This document shows positions 62,709-64,000 of a stretch of DNA of 64,000 nucleotides, piece by piece. The stretch's first letter is position 1, and the number at the start of each line of letters is the position of its first letter. The position numbers and the translations under genes are program-made. A model generated the notes under the pieces. It was not told where the DNA came from. It made no database searches and saw nothing but the letters and a program-made list of their open reading frames with translations. Source of the DNA: Durusdinium trenchii (Eukaryota; Sar; Dinophyceae; Suessiales; Symbiodiniaceae); contig CAXAMN010025694.1 in NCBI GenBank assembly GCA_963970005.1, forward strand, positions 1,135,468 to 1,199,467. Reading direction: 5' to 3'.

Positions 62709-64000
62709 GGAACTTCCGATCAGAACCACTACGCCAAGAACTTCTTGCGTCCCACTTTCCCCACTGTGTGGGGAACAAACCTGACCCCACAAGACGAAAC
62801 TTCAAGCTTTCATCAGGAACTGATGTGTAAAACCTTTACAACATTTTTATCAAAGGTCAACTTAGCAAATTTGAGAAACTTCTAGTCCTCATTAAGTCTT
62901 CCAATCGCCGGGAAAACGGAGTATACTAATACTGACCCTCTTTTTGTGGCCTATTTTTTCGGCAAGCCCCTCCAAACTCTCCCAGACTTGCGTTCTCAGC
63001 GTCACCGCTCCACCGAAAGCATAAAGTTAAACGCCCAAGTGAAGGAGGTACAGGTAGAGTGGAAGTGGAAAAGTTACTTTACTCCGAGTGATCCCCACCA
63101 TGACATTTCAATCATTTGCTTTCACGTCATGGTGGTCAACGAACAGTCAACACAGTGACTCACGCCGGGGTAGTGCGTTTGTTGGTTGTGTACTGCATTG
63201 GTGTTTGCGCTTGCGTTTAGTGCTTGCGCGTGTGGTCGTGTTTTATTGGTTGTATTGTGTGTGTACCCCTTGGAATCATAGGGAGCCGGAGCCAGGTGCG
63301 GGGTCTCCGGCCCACGAAGACACCCCCCACCTGGGTGTAAACGTACCTGCGCTTGTGACAACACTCCACTCTACCACCGCTGTGGTTTGTTTCCATGGTG
63401 TTTGCGTGATATTCCCCTAAACCTGCCTTAATTTTAAGATTTCTTGTGTACTGCAGACCTGCGCGCTACGTCGTCATTTGTCGTTTCGGGATCGGCTTGA
63501 GCTTTTGGCCCCACTTCCGTATGAGCGCCTCCAGGCTTGTTTGGTTTTCACTTGATCTGGTCAGGATTTGGATACCCAGGTTGGCGTGTGGCAAACTGCA
63601 TCAAATCAGAACGCAAGTCCATAAGTGTGTCTGGCCTCGCGCCAGCCCAGGGTGAGCCCGCAGAGTGCCCCCCGTGGACGCGTGGAACGGGGGTTTGTCG
63701 AATGTATCCCCTGCCCGGACACAGAGCAGCTCGCAGCGAGCGTAGGAGGCTTAAGCCAAAGTTATACTCCAAGACCTGACGAATTGTTGAATTCCAAGCT
63801 GGCCGCCTCCGGGCATGCCTGTAGATGACCATAGCGGTCAGAGCAGCCAGCCATTTTGGCACGGCTTGGAGCCTGTCCCACTCTTAGGTGACAGCGTTCA
63901 CATGTAAACAAGGTCCGCCCAGGTGATTCTAATAATCAACCACACACACCTTTGCCCCGTCTTGTTCTCTTTTCATGTCTTCATTCGTTTGTCTTACTGT
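62709..64000. other. No supported gene
   Basis: Short conflicting frames only. A spliced-leader-like 12-mer occurs at 63849-63860. Nothing else recognised. Confidence 0.4.
63849..63860 (+). promoter_or_regulatory. 12-base match to the dinoflagellate spliced leader
   Basis: AGCCATTTTGGC equals the core of the dinoflagellate leader (CCGTAGCCATTTTGGCTCAAG). Flanks do not match, so this may be chance or a worn remnant. Confidence 0.2.

Noticed and set aside
1..64000. CRISPR arrays, bacterial operons or ribosome-binding sites
   Set aside because: The exons, introns and repeats are eukaryotic; no regular spacer-repeat arrays with unique spacers were seen.

Overview
The window looks like nuclear DNA of a dinoflagellate, most likely a member of the Suessiales/Symbiodiniaceae. 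I infer this from several things in the sequence. Long tracts hold no compact genes. Coding blocks are short exons with introns of about 130-170 nt; most candidate introns are GT-AG and at least one is well supported as GA-AG. Neighbouring genes share one strand. BspA-type leucine-rich-repeat genes and a helicase family resemble those I know from these algae. There are also many microsatellites, minisatellites and locally duplicated blocks. No species call is possible from the sequence alone. The ten Ns at 50104-50113 mark an assembly gap.

Layout. 1-4.4 kb: minisatellites and no supported gene. 4450-5367 (-): a one-exon gene with a flavodoxin-like fold whose FMN loop is degenerate. 7-17 kb: scattered minus-strand candidate exons of one or more unrecognised genes, with several copies of a dispersed CTAGTAG-type repeat. 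17.3-37.45 kb (-): many exons of one or two large genes. The upstream part (about 25.9-37.45 kb) encodes a secreted or surface cysteine-rich, N-glycosylation-rich protein with a signal peptide and PAN/Apple-like modules. The downstream part (17.3-24 kb) may be its continuation or a separate gene. 37808-39130 (-): an intact intronless ATP-grasp ligase. All well-supported coding sequence from 4.4 to 39.1 kb is on the minus strand, as expected for unidirectional dinoflagellate gene blocks.

39.9-41.3 kb: a 169-bp duplication, a GAGT-rich array and a copy of a composite repeat. This repeat consists of 42-bp units that stay open as a 14-residue peptide repeat, followed by a conserved tail. It also occurs at 24.8-25.8 kb, and a third copy of the tail lies at 62.6 kb. 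44.68-45.91 kb (+): an intronless LRR pseudogene with four frameshifts and a possible spliced-leader remnant at its 5' end. 46.9-49.8 kb: a directly repeated block carrying a GGTACC-rich minisatellite and nested inverted repeats. 49.9-57.2 kb: a decayed cluster in which LRR fragments (+) and helicase fragments (-) are interleaved with three to four copies of a duplicated flank of about 0.85 kb. 57.7-60.3 kb: tandem repeats and a perfect 22-bp hairpin. 61.18-62.59 kb (+): seven short exons that read as a tRNA 2'-phosphotransferase (Tpt1/KptA). It keeps its catalytic residues but has a frame break, and its C-terminus is replaced by the dispersed tail repeat.

The recognisable genes do not form an obvious pathway. 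The window is best read as one active minus-strand gene block followed by a repeat-rich zone of gene decay and duplication. Exon limits are my own readings of splice sites and reading frames and have not been checked against transcripts.
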